A stretch of 64,000 nt of DNA from positions 1-64,000 of the forward strand of contig NZ_JACGCJ010000012.1 of NCBI RefSeq assembly GCF_021030645.1, given 5' to 3'. The position numbers and the translations under genes were made by a program. The notes beneath the pieces are model-generated. The model was not told the origin of the DNA. It did not search any database and was given only the letters and a program-made list of their open reading frames with translations. Source of the DNA: Agrilactobacillus fermenti (GTDB lineage Bacteria > Bacillota > Bacilli > Lactobacillales > Lactobacillaceae). Of the stretch, positions 17,255 to 24,485 are shown in pieces (the stretch's first letter is position 1; each line of letters begins with the position of its first letter).

Positions 17255-17907
17255 CTAAAATATTTGCTCAAGAGCAGACAACATTTTGGTGTCGTCTTTC
17301 TGCCTCAGTTCGTCTATGACGTGCAAATAGGTATCCATGGTGGTTTGTATGTCTTTGTGCCCTAAACGCTTAGAAACGCTAAATATGGACACTCCGTGGT
17401 ATAAGAGAATGCTACCATGGGTATGTCTCAATCCATGAGTTGTAATGCGCGGCACATTGACCGATGCACATAATCGGGCGAGGGCCTGATTTGTTGAACC
17501 ATTGTCATTTATTGAAAGCTTATTATTTCTAAATACGAGATCATGAGGATCTCGATACCCAATTTTAACATAAAACTCTAATTGTTCTTGTTTTAGTTTT
17601 TTCATTTGTTCAAGAAGTTCATCAGTTACCAAAGACGTTCGGCTATTTGATAGCTCTGTTCTGTGTCATGTGAATATTTGCCAATTTTGTAACGGTTGAT
17701 CCATTCGAGAAAATAATCAGCAAAGGTTATATCATTGAGTGAGGGGTCAAAGCCCATCTTAAGTTTTTGTTCCAATTCTTCGGCAGCATTTTTAGCCCCT
17801 AATTTTTGTACGAAAGCCAGAGTTGCTGACCTCACGATGCCTGTTGTTCTTGTCACAATAAATGATGCGAAACTCCCATTTCTTACCTTTTTTACGATAG
17901 GATGCCA
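17255..17907 (-). pseudogene. int: Tyrosine-type integrase, broken by a frameshift and an internal deletion
   Basis: The reading frame starts at ATG 17907 after GGAGTGG with the AP2-like arm-binding start MASYRKKGKKWEFRIIYCD. It shifts frame in an A5 run at 17803-17807, continues as KLGAKNAAEELEQKL and TFADYFLEWINRYKIGKYS, then stops at IAERLW. The remaining part, in another frame from about 17640, is the second half of the catalytic domain with HGLRHTHGS, LGHKD and the nucleophile Tyr in MDTYLHV. The rest of the core-binding domain and the segment with the first catalytic Arg are missing, roughly 100 or more residues, so the protein cannot be active. Confidence 0.85.
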
Positions 17908-17920
17908 TAGCTACCACTCC

Positions 17921-18226
17921 TTATTCAAATTCCAAGTTCATAACAGATTCTTCCAAACCTTCGATGACTTCATTCTCGTCGATAAATAATTGCCAGCTCT
18001 TATAATCATTTTTTCCTTTGATCGCGTGGGAAAGATTATCACGGATACTACCAACAAATTGGGCTACCATCTTATCAACGGCACGATTGACCTTAGCATC
18101 GTTCCAACGTTTAGCAAACTGCCGACCGTGATTTTTTTCTTGTTGAAATTCAAGACACTTAGCTCGAAATTGTTTGATTACATCACTATTTTCATCAAGG
18201 TATTGTTCAAGTTCTGCTGTATTCAT
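17921..18226 (-). CDS. Hypothetical 101-aa protein, under an SOS-type box
   Basis: I do not recognise the family. The protein is soluble, mostly helical and charged (ELEQYLDENSDVIKQFRAKC, then VDKMVAQFVGSIRDNLSHAI and an acidic C-terminus). ATG 18226 has GGAGG eight bases upstream, and a LexA-type palindrome (18238-18251) runs into that ribosome site. The gene ends 13 bases before the start of the integrase remnant on the same strand, so the two form one transcription unit. It is a candidate regulator or excision-related protein of the decayed element, by position only. Confidence 0.6.
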   Translation of the reverse strand: MNTAELEQYLDENSDVIKQFRAKCLEFQQEKNHGRQFAKRWNDAKVNRAVDKMVAQFVGSIRDNLSHAIKGKNDYKSWQLFIDENEVIEGLEESVMNLEFE

Positions 18227-18237
18227 TTCTTTGCCTC

Positions 18238-18251
18238 CGAATGTATGTTCG
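18238..18251. promoter_or_regulatory. LexA (SOS) box before the 101-aa gene and integrase remnant
   Basis: CGAATGTATGTTCG matches the Gram-positive LexA consensus CGAACRNRYGTTCG at 13 of 14 positions. On the minus strand it abuts the ribosome site as TTCGGAGG, the same junction seen before the gene at 32405. It would place the integrase operon under LexA. Confidence 0.65.
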
Positions 18252-18266
18252 TTTTAAGCGTTAAAC

Positions 18267-18286
18267 AAAAGCCCAGAAAAGGGCTT
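18267..18286 (-). terminator. Small terminator on the minus strand
   Basis: AAGCCC pairs with GGGCTT around a TTTTCT loop, followed on the minus strand by TTGTTT. It lies after the gene debris at 18296-18444 and before the SOS box. Confidence 0.55.
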
Positions 18287-18295
18287 ATTTCAAAA

Positions 18296-18444
18296 TTAAT
18301 ATCTATATCTTGGTTCAAAGTAGTTAGACAAGCGCTGGTCTTCGTACAGTTGGACCGTTTTATCTTCAATCAGCTTACTAATAGAGTAGGCTTTTTTCTT
18401 TTGCTAATATTGTTTTCATTATTGCTGCGGCTTCTACTTTCCAT
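18296..18444 (-). pseudogene. Gene debris: start of a DUF5067-neighbour-like protein and an unrelated 3' end
   Basis: Two short overlapping readings are visible on the minus strand. From ATG 18444, 24 codons read MESRSRSNNENNISKRKKP and then stop; this resembles the N-terminus of the next gene upstream (MDGRSRSQRNNGSRNRKR). In another frame, ending at 18296, about 30 codons read SISKLIEDKTVQLYEDQRLS followed by a Phe/Tyr/Arg-rich tail. Neither is a whole gene, and there is no convincing ribosome site. I read it as remains of one or two genes; the families are not identified. Confidence 0.4.
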
Positions 18445-18478
18445 CTCTAATCTTCGCCAAAATCAGTCAATACAACTA

Positions 18479-19579
18479 CTACTGTATATTGACTACTTTT
18501 GTACCTATAACATTTGAGTCAGAATTTTCAAACTCAATAGTTACTGGGTTGTTATTCTTCAAATCATACGTTATCGCACCTTGAATTGTCTTACCTGGCA
18601 ATAATTTCTCATGAATTGCGTCTTCTTGAGTTTGGATAGGATTTTTACCTGTATCATCCGTGTTAACCATCCCAGGGCTTAAACTAACATTTGACGTGTC
18701 AGTTTTTTGTTTGGCACTTAATACCATATAAATATTTGATGGATCTTGCTCCTTTTTAGAATTATTTGTGATGTCACAATAAAGGACTAAAACTTTTTCG
18801 CCTTCAGATATAGAATCCATGACCTCTGATTTAGTGAATTTATAAGTTAATATGCCAGCATCAAATACATTATCCTTGTAAGTCCAATGATTTGGGTCAT
18901 GTGCTAAACCGCCTGAAGTTTTATTTGTTGCTTTTTCTGGTTTGCTACTGGTGGATTGAGTAGCTGAGGATGATTTAGTCTCTTTGGAAGATAAAGCTGT
19001 GCTTGTATCTACATGAGCACGGATTTTAGTTTGGCTGTCGCTACTAGTACCAGTGAAAATCAGACCAAGCGCCAATATCCCAACACTGGTCCATAACCAT
19101 GCAGATTTAAATATTGGTTTATTGCCGAGAGCTATCGAATGCCAGATATAAAATAGCAAACCAATGGTTAAACCTAACCATGCCCAAAATTTTAAATCTG
19201 CAAAACTACCAGCTGTGAGGATGCTTATCAGAAATGATGTTCCCAGTAACACCAAACCAGTGATATCCCCGCCACGTCCTTGGTTCTTATGTGCCACAAT
19301 ATATACAATCCCTGAAGCTAAATAAAAAATACCAGTTAAAATACCAGCTGAACCGCTGACTTGTCCATTTTGGGAGATTGCGTTACCAATACCTGCAAGC
19401 ATTGATTCAAAGAAAATATATAGTGCAAACAGAATCAATAGTATTCCCAATACTAATTTTGTAGGTCCTAGTCCATTTGGTGATTTGTTCGGTTTTTTAT
19501 TATTTGGGCGCCGATTATTTTTTGAACGTTTTCGATTTCTACTCCCATTATTTCGTTGGCTTCTGCTTCTACCATCCAT
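18479..19579 (-). CDS. Five-helix membrane protein with C-terminal DUF5067-like domain
   Basis: 366 residues. A very basic, Asn/Arg/Ser-rich start is followed by about five membrane helices (roughly 43-65, 78-97, 105-125, 130-150, 158-178). A Ser/Thr/Lys linker leads to a beta-rich C-terminal domain (about 235-366) with VLVLYCDITNNSKKEQDP and LLPGKTIQGAITYDL, the pattern of DUF5067/DUF4352-like extracytoplasmic domains. The function is unknown; such proteins recur near lactobacillus prophage integrases. Start ATG 19579 follows GGGAGG. It lies between the integrase debris and a DUF4870 gene. Confidence 0.65.
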   Translation of the reverse strand: MDGRSRSQRNNGSRNRKRSKNNRRPNNKKPNKSPNGLGPTKLVLGILLILFALYIFFESMLAGIGNAISQNGQVSGSAGILTGIFYLASGIVYIVAHKNQGRGGDITGLVLLGTSFLISILTAGSFADLKFWAWLGLTIGLLFYIWHSIALGNKPIFKSAWLWTSVGILALGLIFTGTSSDSQTKIRAHVDTSTALSSKETKSSSATQSTSSKPEKATNKTSGGLAHDPNHWTYKDNVFDAGILTYKFTKSEVMDSISEGEKVLVLYCDITNNSKKEQDPSNIYMVLSAKQKTDTSNVSLSPGMVNTDDTGKNPIQTQEDAIHEKLLPGKTIQGAITYDLKNNNPVTIEFENSDSNVIGTKVVNIQ

Positions 19580-19888
19580 TTCCCATACCTCCCAAAATTA
19601 AATGAATCTTGCCAATCATAATCTAATTCGAGAAACATAAATATTGGTACTTAACTGCATGCTTTAGACCAACTTTGTGCTGCAAAAAATGCAAGAGCAC
19701 GCACGATAGAATCAAATTACAATTAAAAATAATACTTCACAACAAATGCAGTATAACATAGCAATTCTTGCATGCACATCAAACATTTTGATTAAATAGT
19801 TACGCGATAATTTTTGATTTTTAAAGGGAAAAGTCAAGAGAAAAAATTATGATTAAAAACCAAGTTATTATGATTCGCTGTAGACATT
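19580..19888. other. Gene-free AT-rich stretch with a minus-strand promoter
   Basis: No reading frame with a ribosome site is seen. On the minus strand TGTTATACT (19758-19750) is a good extended -10 about 170 bases before the 366-codon gene, which implies a long leader. Inside that leader GTGCT (19677-19681) can pair with AGCAC (19696-19700) enclosing GCA/TGC. Nothing else is recognisable. Confidence 0.4.
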
Positions 19889-19938
19889 AAAAAGCCTTGT
19901 TAAGTACGAGCTAAATACTCGTTACTAACAAGGCTTTA
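19889..19938. terminator. Strong terminator after the DUF4870 gene
   Basis: AAAAAGCCTTGTTA and TAACAAGGCTTT pair over 12 bases and the stem extends inward through imperfect CGAG/CTCG pairs. The A-run on the plus side gives a T-run on the minus strand, fitting the end of the gene at 19955. Confidence 0.8.
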
Positions 19939-19954
19939 TATAGAACTAACTAAC

Positions 19955-20281
19955 TTAATGATTAGAACTTACTAGGATTTTGATACCTTTATACAAATTA
20001 TAGATATATAGAAAGAAATCGAGAATAGCTATAACGCCTATTAAGACAATCGCTACCATTCCAGTAGCCTGAGCATCTTGCATCAATAAGCCATTGATAC
20101 CGATCACAACAATCAGTCCAATAGTAATAAACGTTGGCAAAATGTGTAAAATCAAAGCATTCTTTGCATGAGACTGCACAGCAACGTTTGAAGAAAGTAA
20201 CCAAACAGCTATGGGAAATAGGATCGGTGCAAATAAGATTGAAATATAAGATAAACCACTTAAAACTTTATCACCATTCAT
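19955..20281 (-). CDS. DUF4870-family membrane protein
   Basis: 108 residues from ATG 20281, which has GTGAGG upstream; an in-frame TTG-type extension to 20338 would run through the promoter area. Three or four hydrophobic segments with the run ILFPIAVWLLSSN, HAKNALILHI and a final YNLYKGIKIL fit the DUF4870 (Tic20-like) group. The function is unknown. It is a single-gene unit with its own terminator inside the accessory region. Confidence 0.7.
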   Translation of the reverse strand: MNGDKVLSGLSYISILFAPILFPIAVWLLSSNVAVQSHAKNALILHILPTFITIGLIVVIGINGLLMQDAQATGMVAIVLIGVIAILDFFLYIYNLYKGIKILVSSNH

Positions 20282-20310
20282 AATGTAAACCTCACTTAAT
20301 TTTAATGGTA

Positions 20311-20327
20311 TGTTTGCTGTACAAACA
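20311..20327. promoter_or_regulatory. Inverted repeat upstream of the DUF4870 gene
   Basis: TGTTTG (20311-20316) and CAAACA (20322-20327) form a dyad with a 5-base centre about 30 bases upstream of the start. It is a candidate operator; the binding protein is unknown. Confidence 0.35.
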
Positions 20328-20385
20328 AATAGCAACATGATACACTTTTTAAGTCACTTTCCTCCCAAAAGTGGCAAATCTCTGA

Positions 20386-20412
20386 CTATACCCGATAGTC
20401 AGAGATTTTTTT
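20386..20412. terminator. Hairpin with T-run at the end of the 205-aa gene
   Basis: ATCTCTGACTA pairs with TAGTCAGAGAT around a 5-base loop. The T7 run lies on the plus strand; on the minus strand, where the gene at 20411 ends, only three Ts follow. It is therefore either a weak minus terminator or a relic for a lost plus gene. Confidence 0.55.
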
Positions 20413-21028
20413 AACCAGTAATATGGTATTTTTTCAGCCCGATGTAGTGCTGATCGTGTTTTGGTCCCCTAAAGCGTATCTGAATGGTGGCCTTATTTTT
20501 CAAAGTAAAGGGTATGGCCGCAGTCACAGATCGACCAGGAGCCAACTGTTTTTTTGCTTTTGCTAGCAATTGGTAGTCGTGGATACTCGTGTCTTTATTA
20601 ATGGCACGGGTCAATTTTAACAGTTGATTTTGCTGAGATACATGGGTGACCATACGCCAAACTTCATCAGGTTCAAAATAACTTGATGTCTTATTTTTTA
20701 TTTTGAATTCAATCATCAAAACTGGTTGATTATTAGCATCTGTAATAATTTTACCATTTGTCAGTTTGATTGAGACGCCCCGTGCGCTAAATAAATCAGA
20801 CTTAAATTTTGCTTGCTGCAAGAATAAGGCTGATTTTTTTGCAACATGCTGTTGGCTAGTTTGCTGTAATTTTGTCTGGGAGCTTTTGGATTGATTTATT
20901 CGGATGATTCCAAAAATAAGCGAACCAACTACCGCTAACAAAATAAAACCTAAAAACCAGTATTTTCGATAAAATTGACGTTTGTGATAATATCGTGTCT
21001 TTCGCCGACTTCTACTCATTTGCGACAT
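20411..21028 (-). CDS. Membrane-anchored protein with DUF5067-like domain (205 aa)
   Basis: 205 residues: a basic N-terminus (MSRSRRKTRYYHKRQF), one membrane helix (about 26-46), a Gln/Ser-rich stalk and a beta-rich extracytoplasmic domain (about 75-200) with VLMIEFKIKNKTSSYFEPDE and LAPGRSVTAAIPF. This pattern matches the C-terminal domain of the 366-aa protein nearby, so the two are distant relatives; the function is unknown. AGGAG precedes ATG 21028 and an extended -10 TGTTATAAT lies on the minus strand at 21061-21053. It could belong to the element or to the host. Confidence 0.65.
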   Translation of the reverse strand: MSQMSRSRRKTRYYHKRQFYRKYWFLGFILLAVVGSLIFGIIRINQSKSSQTKLQQTSQQHVAKKSALFLQQAKFKSDLFSARGVSIKLTNGKIITDANNQPVLMIEFKIKNKTSSYFEPDEVWRMVTHVSQQNQLLKLTRAINKDTSIHDYQLLAKAKKQLAPGRSVTAAIPFTLKNKATIQIRFRGPKHDQHYIGLKKYHITG

Positions 21029-21137
21029 GTTGGCACTCCTTTTGTACTTTTAATTATAACATGTGAATTTCTCGAGTGTGGACAGTTTTAGAACCCCGTA
21101 AAAACTGGTATTATTTATGTTAATAGGAGTGAGGATC

Positions 21138-21386
21138 ATGCGAAAGAAATTTAAACGAAAACAACTCAAACAAACGCTCACACATAAGATTTATTTTTAT
21201 TTGGAATTTGCCAATGGACAAATTGTCGAGATGCCGCTGATTGTTTCTGAAAATGATGATTCTAAAAAAGAGGAAATGCTAGCACATTTAAGAAGCAAAA
21301 AGGGCAGCATACAAGATAGCGATGGTCATCTTTATGATTTTTCAGACTTGATCCACTATGAAATATATGATGAGAAGGATAAATGA
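21138..21386 (+). CDS. Hypothetical 82-aa protein
   Basis: Not recognised. The protein starts MRKKFKRKQLKQTLTH, then a beta-like stretch IYFYLEFANGQIVEMPLIV, then an acidic helix and an aromatic end (HLYDFSDLIHYEIYDE). It has no membrane segment or signal peptide. ATG 21138 is preceded by GTGAGG and, further up, by the extended -10 TGGTATTAT (21106-21114). It ends eight bases before the TetR-type gene, so they are probably co-transcribed. Confidence 0.55.
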   Translation: MRKKFKRKQLKQTLTHKIYFYLEFANGQIVEMPLIVSENDDSKKEEMLAHLRSKKGSIQDSDGHLYDFSDLIHYEIYDEKDK

Positions 21387-21393
21387 ATAAAAA

Positions 21394-22041
21394 ATGGCTG
21401 ACAGAAATTTATCAAAAAAGCATATCAGTCGGGATTCAAGAGTCAATAAAACATTTGAAAAGTTACGACAAGCATTTGTTGTTTTTTTGCAAAAAAATGA
21501 TTTGGATGCACTAAATGTACAGAAACTAACGGATCTTGCCCATATTACACGAGGTACTTTTTACTTACATTTTTCAGACAAAGCTGATTTTATGCAACAA
21601 ATGCAAACACAGATACTAAATGACTTTTTTAACCACACAATTCATTATCTTGAAAGCTCAAAAACGGTTCAAAATTTTCCGGTATTAGATGTTGATGCTG
21701 TTTTTGAGTATACTTTTTCACATGCTGCTATATTCAATATTTTATTAAATCAGCAAAGACAATTGTCTTTTGCAGACGAGTTAGAGACTCGTTTAATGGG
21801 ATATATGCGTGAGTATATGCAGATCAACGAGCATTTGGGTGTTTTTGACCAGAATATTCCCATAAAATTGATCATTGATTTTTATAATTCCGCTTTGTTA
21901 GGTTTTTTAAAAGATTGGTTAAGAACACATCAAATTTATTCAGCTAATTTTATGAGTCAGATTTTTATTGACCTTATTCAACAAACCAGTGACAACGGTT
22001 CAGGTATTAAGGACTTCTATTACTTTGTTGAAAAGGATTGA
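21394..22041 (+). CDS. TetR/AcrR-family transcriptional regulator
   Basis: 215 residues. The N-terminal helix-turn-helix reads TFEKLRQAFVVFLQKND, then LNVQKLTDLAHITRGTFYLHFSDKADFM, a clear TetR pattern. The C-terminal ligand domain is of the type seen in DhaS-like regulators of lactobacilli and streptococci. No target is evident: neighbours are the unknown 82-aa gene and rplU. The ribosome site GAAGGA is about 15 bases before ATG 21394, rather far, so expression may depend on coupling with the upstream gene. Confidence 0.85.
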   Translation: MADRNLSKKHISRDSRVNKTFEKLRQAFVVFLQKNDLDALNVQKLTDLAHITRGTFYLHFSDKADFMQQMQTQILNDFFNHTIHYLESSKTVQNFPVLDVDAVFEYTFSHAAIFNILLNQQRQLSFADELETRLMGYMREYMQINEHLGVFDQNIPIKLIIDFYNSALLGFLKDWLRTHQIYSANFMSQIFIDLIQQTSDNGSGIKDFYYFVEKD

Positions 22042-22066
22042 CTAAATGATGGGTATTTGCTAATAT
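22038..22066 (+). promoter_or_regulatory. Promoter of the rplU-prp-rpmA operon
   Basis: TTGACT (22038-22043), a 17-base spacer and TAATAT (22061-22066) overlap the stop of the TetR gene and lead into the rplU leader. Confidence 0.75.
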
Positions 22067-22072
22067 AAGTGA

Positions 22073-22158
22073 GTTGTATTTGTGAACGCCACAGCTGCAA
22101 CCGCACGCTAAAGGTTTAAGCATAAGCGCCTGATGCGGCGAGTATAAGAACATAGGAG
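22073..22158 (+). promoter_or_regulatory. L21 leader-type structured 5' region
   Basis: Nested stems are visible: CGCC (22087-22090) with GGCG, CCGCA (22101-22105) with TGCGG (22134-22138), and CGCT (22106-22109) with AGCG (22125-22128), followed by AGGAGG. Position and shape fit the Firmicute L21 leader, an mRNA element thought to let a ribosomal protein control its own operon. I compared it from memory only. Confidence 0.6.
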
Positions 22159-22170
22159 GTGCACACATAC

Positions 22171-22482
22171 ATGTACGCAATTATTCAAACAGGCGGCAAA
22201 CAATATAAGGTCGAAGAAGGCCAAGCAATTTATGTTGAAAAGTTAGCTGCTGAAGCTGGCGAAAAGGTAACTTTTGATCAAGTAGTACTTGTTAACAATG
22301 AAGGTGATGCCAAGATTGGCACACCAACTGTTGCAGGCGCTACTGTAACTGGGACTGTTGAAAAACAAGGTAAGGAAAAGAAAGTAGTAACTTTCAAGTA
22401 CAAACCTAAAAAACACAGTCATCAAAAGAAGGGTCATCGTCAACCATATACAAAAGTTGTCGTCGATAAGATCAACGGTTAA
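22171..22482 (+). CDS. rplU: 50S ribosomal protein L21
   Basis: 103 residues, starting [18 protein letters not shown] and ending with the basic [17 protein letters not shown] segment that binds 23S rRNA. ATG 22171 lies behind AGGAGGTG; the GTG at 22159 sits inside that site. It is first in the rplU-prp-rpmA operon. Confidence 0.98.
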   Translation: MYAIIQTGGKQYKVEEGQAIYVEKLAAEAGEKVTFDQVVLVNNEGDAKIGTPTVAGATVTGTVEKQGKEKKVVTFKYKPKKHSHQKKGHRQPYTKVVVDKING

Positions 22483-22507
22483 TTTTTAGTGAAAATGAGA
22501 TGTTTTT

Positions 22508-22867
22508 ATGATACAAGCAAATTTCTATCGTGATGAACAAGGCTACATCAGTCATTTTCGGATTACAGGTCATGCGGATTCTGGAGTTTATGGTCATGAT
22601 ATTGTCTGTGCTGCTGTTTCTGCAACAGCAATTGGCACAGTTAATAGTTTACAAACTCTGGCTGGCCTGAAACCAAAGATTGCAGCAGACCAACAAAACG
22701 GTGGTTTACTGGACGTTAATATCAATTTAGATACTAATAATGACAAACGTTTGATCAGTCAAGTTCTCTTAGAGAATTTGTACGGTACGCTTAAAAGCAT
22801 CGAAACAAATTATGGCGATTATATTTCCTTAAATAATGATTCACAACAAGAAAAAATTCGGGGGTGA
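22508..22867 (+). CDS. prp: Cysteine protease Prp, processing the L27 N-terminus
   Basis: 119 residues. The catalytic pair is His22 (TGHADSG) and Cys34 ([10 protein letters not shown]), at the positions known in the Prp family (YsxB, DUF464). Prp cuts the short N-terminal extension from L27 so that mature L27 can reach the peptidyl-transferase centre. It lies between rplU and rpmA, the universal order in Firmicutes, and rpmA here does carry the extension it would remove. Confidence 0.95.
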   Translation: MIQANFYRDEQGYISHFRITGHADSGVYGHDIVCAAVSATAIGTVNSLQTLAGLKPKIAADQQNGGLLDVNINLDTNNDKRLISQVLLENLYGTLKSIETNYGDYISLNNDSQQEKIRG

Positions 22868-22872
22868 AACTT

Positions 22873-23169
22873 ATGTTAGAAATGAACTTACAATTCTTTG
22901 CGCACCATAAGGGTGGCGGTTCAACAGCCAATGGTCGTGATTCTGCCGGTCGTCGTTTGGGCGCCAAAGCTGCTGATGGCCAATTAGTTACAGCTGGTTC
23001 AATCATTTTCCGTCAACGTGGCACTAAAATTCATCCAGGTGCAAATGTTAGTCGTGGTGGCGATGATACATTATTTGCAACTGCAGAAGGCGTTGTTAAA
23101 TTCGAACGTCTTGGTCGTGATAAAAAACAAGTTTCAGTTTATCCAGTTGCTGAAGCACAAGCAAAATAA
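22873..23169 (+). CDS. rpmA: 50S ribosomal protein L27 with cleavable N-terminal extension
   Basis: 98 residues from ATG 22873, six bases after the prp stop, with GGGGGTG as ribosome site. The start [16 protein letters not shown] contains the Prp cleavage pattern; cleavage after FFA would leave HHKGGG as mature N-terminus. The rest ([20 protein letters not shown]) is typical L27. A strong terminator follows. Confidence 0.97.
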   Translation: MLEMNLQFFAHHKGGGSTANGRDSAGRRLGAKAADGQLVTAGSIIFRQRGTKIHPGANVSRGGDDTLFATAEGVVKFERLGRDKKQVSVYPVAEAQAK

Positions 23170-23182
23170 TTAAGATTATTTC

Positions 23183-23222
23183 AAAGGCTTGACACAAGAT
23201 GATATGTGTTCAAGCCTTTTTT
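23183..23222 (+). terminator. Terminator of rplU-prp-rpmA
   Basis: AAAGGCTTGACACA pairs with TGTGTTCAAGCCTTT and is followed by a T-run. Confidence 0.9.
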
Positions 23223-23274
23223 ATCGGTATTATTTCTGCTAGAGTAAAAGTAAATGATGAAGGTGGGTATTTGT

Positions 23275-24342
23275 ATGCAAAGATTGAACCAGTTATTTCA
23301 GCGAATGGCTGCAGATCATATTTCAAATTTTTTGATAACTAAACCGGTTAATATATATTATTTAACAGGTTTTACAGGTGAAGACAGTGCCTTATTATTA
23401 CATGATCAATCGGCCACTTTGATCACCGATTCTCGTTATATCGCACAAGCTCACCGTCAATTATCTAATGAAATTAGCATATTCGAGCAGAAACGGGGGC
23501 TCTTTACCGATTTAAATCAATGGATTCCCAAATACGGGGCACTCGCATTCGAAAGTAATTTTGTGCTATTTCATGATTTTCAAAATCTAAAGGCTAACTT
23601 ACCGGAGACAGAGTTAATACCACTAAATGGGTTCATCGAAGTTCAACGGGAAGTTAAGGATGCTCAAGAAATCGAATTAATTCAAACAGCTTGTCAAATC
23701 GCTGATGATTGTTTTGATCATATTATTCAGTTTATTAAACCAGGTTTAACAGAATTAGCGGTAGCAAATGAAATGGCTTATTATATGCGGTCACAAGGCG
23801 CATCCGATGTTTCATTTGAAACAATTGTAGCTTCAGGCTATCGTTCTGCTTGGCCACATGGATCTGCTAGTGATAAGGAAATTGCTAATAATGAATTGAT
23901 CACATTAGATTATGGCTGTTTTTATAAAGGCTATACTTCTGATATTACTCGTACGGTTGCTTTGGGAACAGTTGATCCAGAATTGGAAAAAATTTATAAT
24001 ATTGTCTTAACGGCTAATAAAGCTGTTCTTGATATGGTCAAACCTGGTGTGACCGGTGCAGAGATTGATGCTGCTGCTCGAAATATTATCAATGATGCCG
24101 GCTATGGGGCACAATTTGGCCATGGGACTGGCCATAGTATCGGTCTTGAAATTCATGAGGGCCCTGGCGCATTTGGTTCATATAAAGCGCAGGCTCAGGT
24201 GGTTGGTAATGTTGAAACTGATGAACCCGGAATCTATTTAGAAGGCAAAGGTGGCGTTCGAATTGAAGATGATTTGTTTATCACCCCTGAAGGTAATCAG
24301 CTTTTAACGCATGCGCCTAAAGAGAACTTATTACATATTTAA
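23275..24342 (+). CDS. M24-family Xaa-Pro peptidase (PepP/PepQ-like)
   Basis: 355 residues. An N-terminal creatinase-like domain (NIYYLTGFTGEDSALLL, TDSRY) is followed by the pita-bread catalytic domain with the metal ligands in LDYGCFYKGYTSDITRT (two Asp), GHGTGHSIGLEIHEGP (His), and the two Glu of TDEPGIYL and GVRIEDD. It is the aminopeptidase-P-like protein usually found before efp or yqhY in Firmicutes; whether it prefers dipeptides (PepQ) or longer peptides (PepP) cannot be told. ATG 23275 follows GAAGGTGG. Confidence 0.88.
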   Translation: MQRLNQLFQRMAADHISNFLITKPVNIYYLTGFTGEDSALLLHDQSATLITDSRYIAQAHRQLSNEISIFEQKRGLFTDLNQWIPKYGALAFESNFVLFHDFQNLKANLPETELIPLNGFIEVQREVKDAQEIELIQTACQIADDCFDHIIQFIKPGLTELAVANEMAYYMRSQGASDVSFETIVASGYRSAWPHGSASDKEIANNELITLDYGCFYKGYTSDITRTVALGTVDPELEKIYNIVLTANKAVLDMVKPGVTGAEIDAAARNIINDAGYGAQFGHGTGHSIGLEIHEGPGAFGSYKAQAQVVGNVETDEPGIYLEGKGGVRIEDDLFITPEGNQLLTHAPKENLLHI

Positions 24343-24397
24343 AAACAAGTTCTTAGAGAAACTCAGTATTTCAATAGTCAAAGACTGTTTTTTTCGT

Positions 24398-24403
24398 TAT
24401 AAT
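24398..24403 (+). promoter_or_regulatory. TATAAT -10 hexamer before yqhY-nusB
   Basis: A perfect TATAAT lies 83 bases upstream of yqhY; the -35 region is poor. The gap 24343-24485 shows no other feature. Confidence 0.45.
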
Positions 24404-24485
24404 CAATAGATAGTAGCTAACGAACGTAAAATATACTTATTTTGTAACTTACGGAATTTTAATTTTTGATGATTGGAGTGCAATC

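Noticed and set aside
17990-18517. Plus-strand open frame of 175 codons, hydrophobic
   Set aside because: It is antisense to the 101-aa gene and the debris, has no ribosome site, and its Leu/Phe-rich make-up is what an antisense frame of a charged protein gives.
20384-20400. Match CAAATCTC plus nearby CTGAC to the 3' end of the tRNA-Arg, as a possible attR
   Set aside because: Only eight bases match in a row and they are part of a hairpin; this is too weak for a core repeat.
24415-24440. CGAACGT followed by AT-rich sequence as a further LexA box
   Set aside because: Only the left half fits; no GTTCG-like right half follows at the correct distance.
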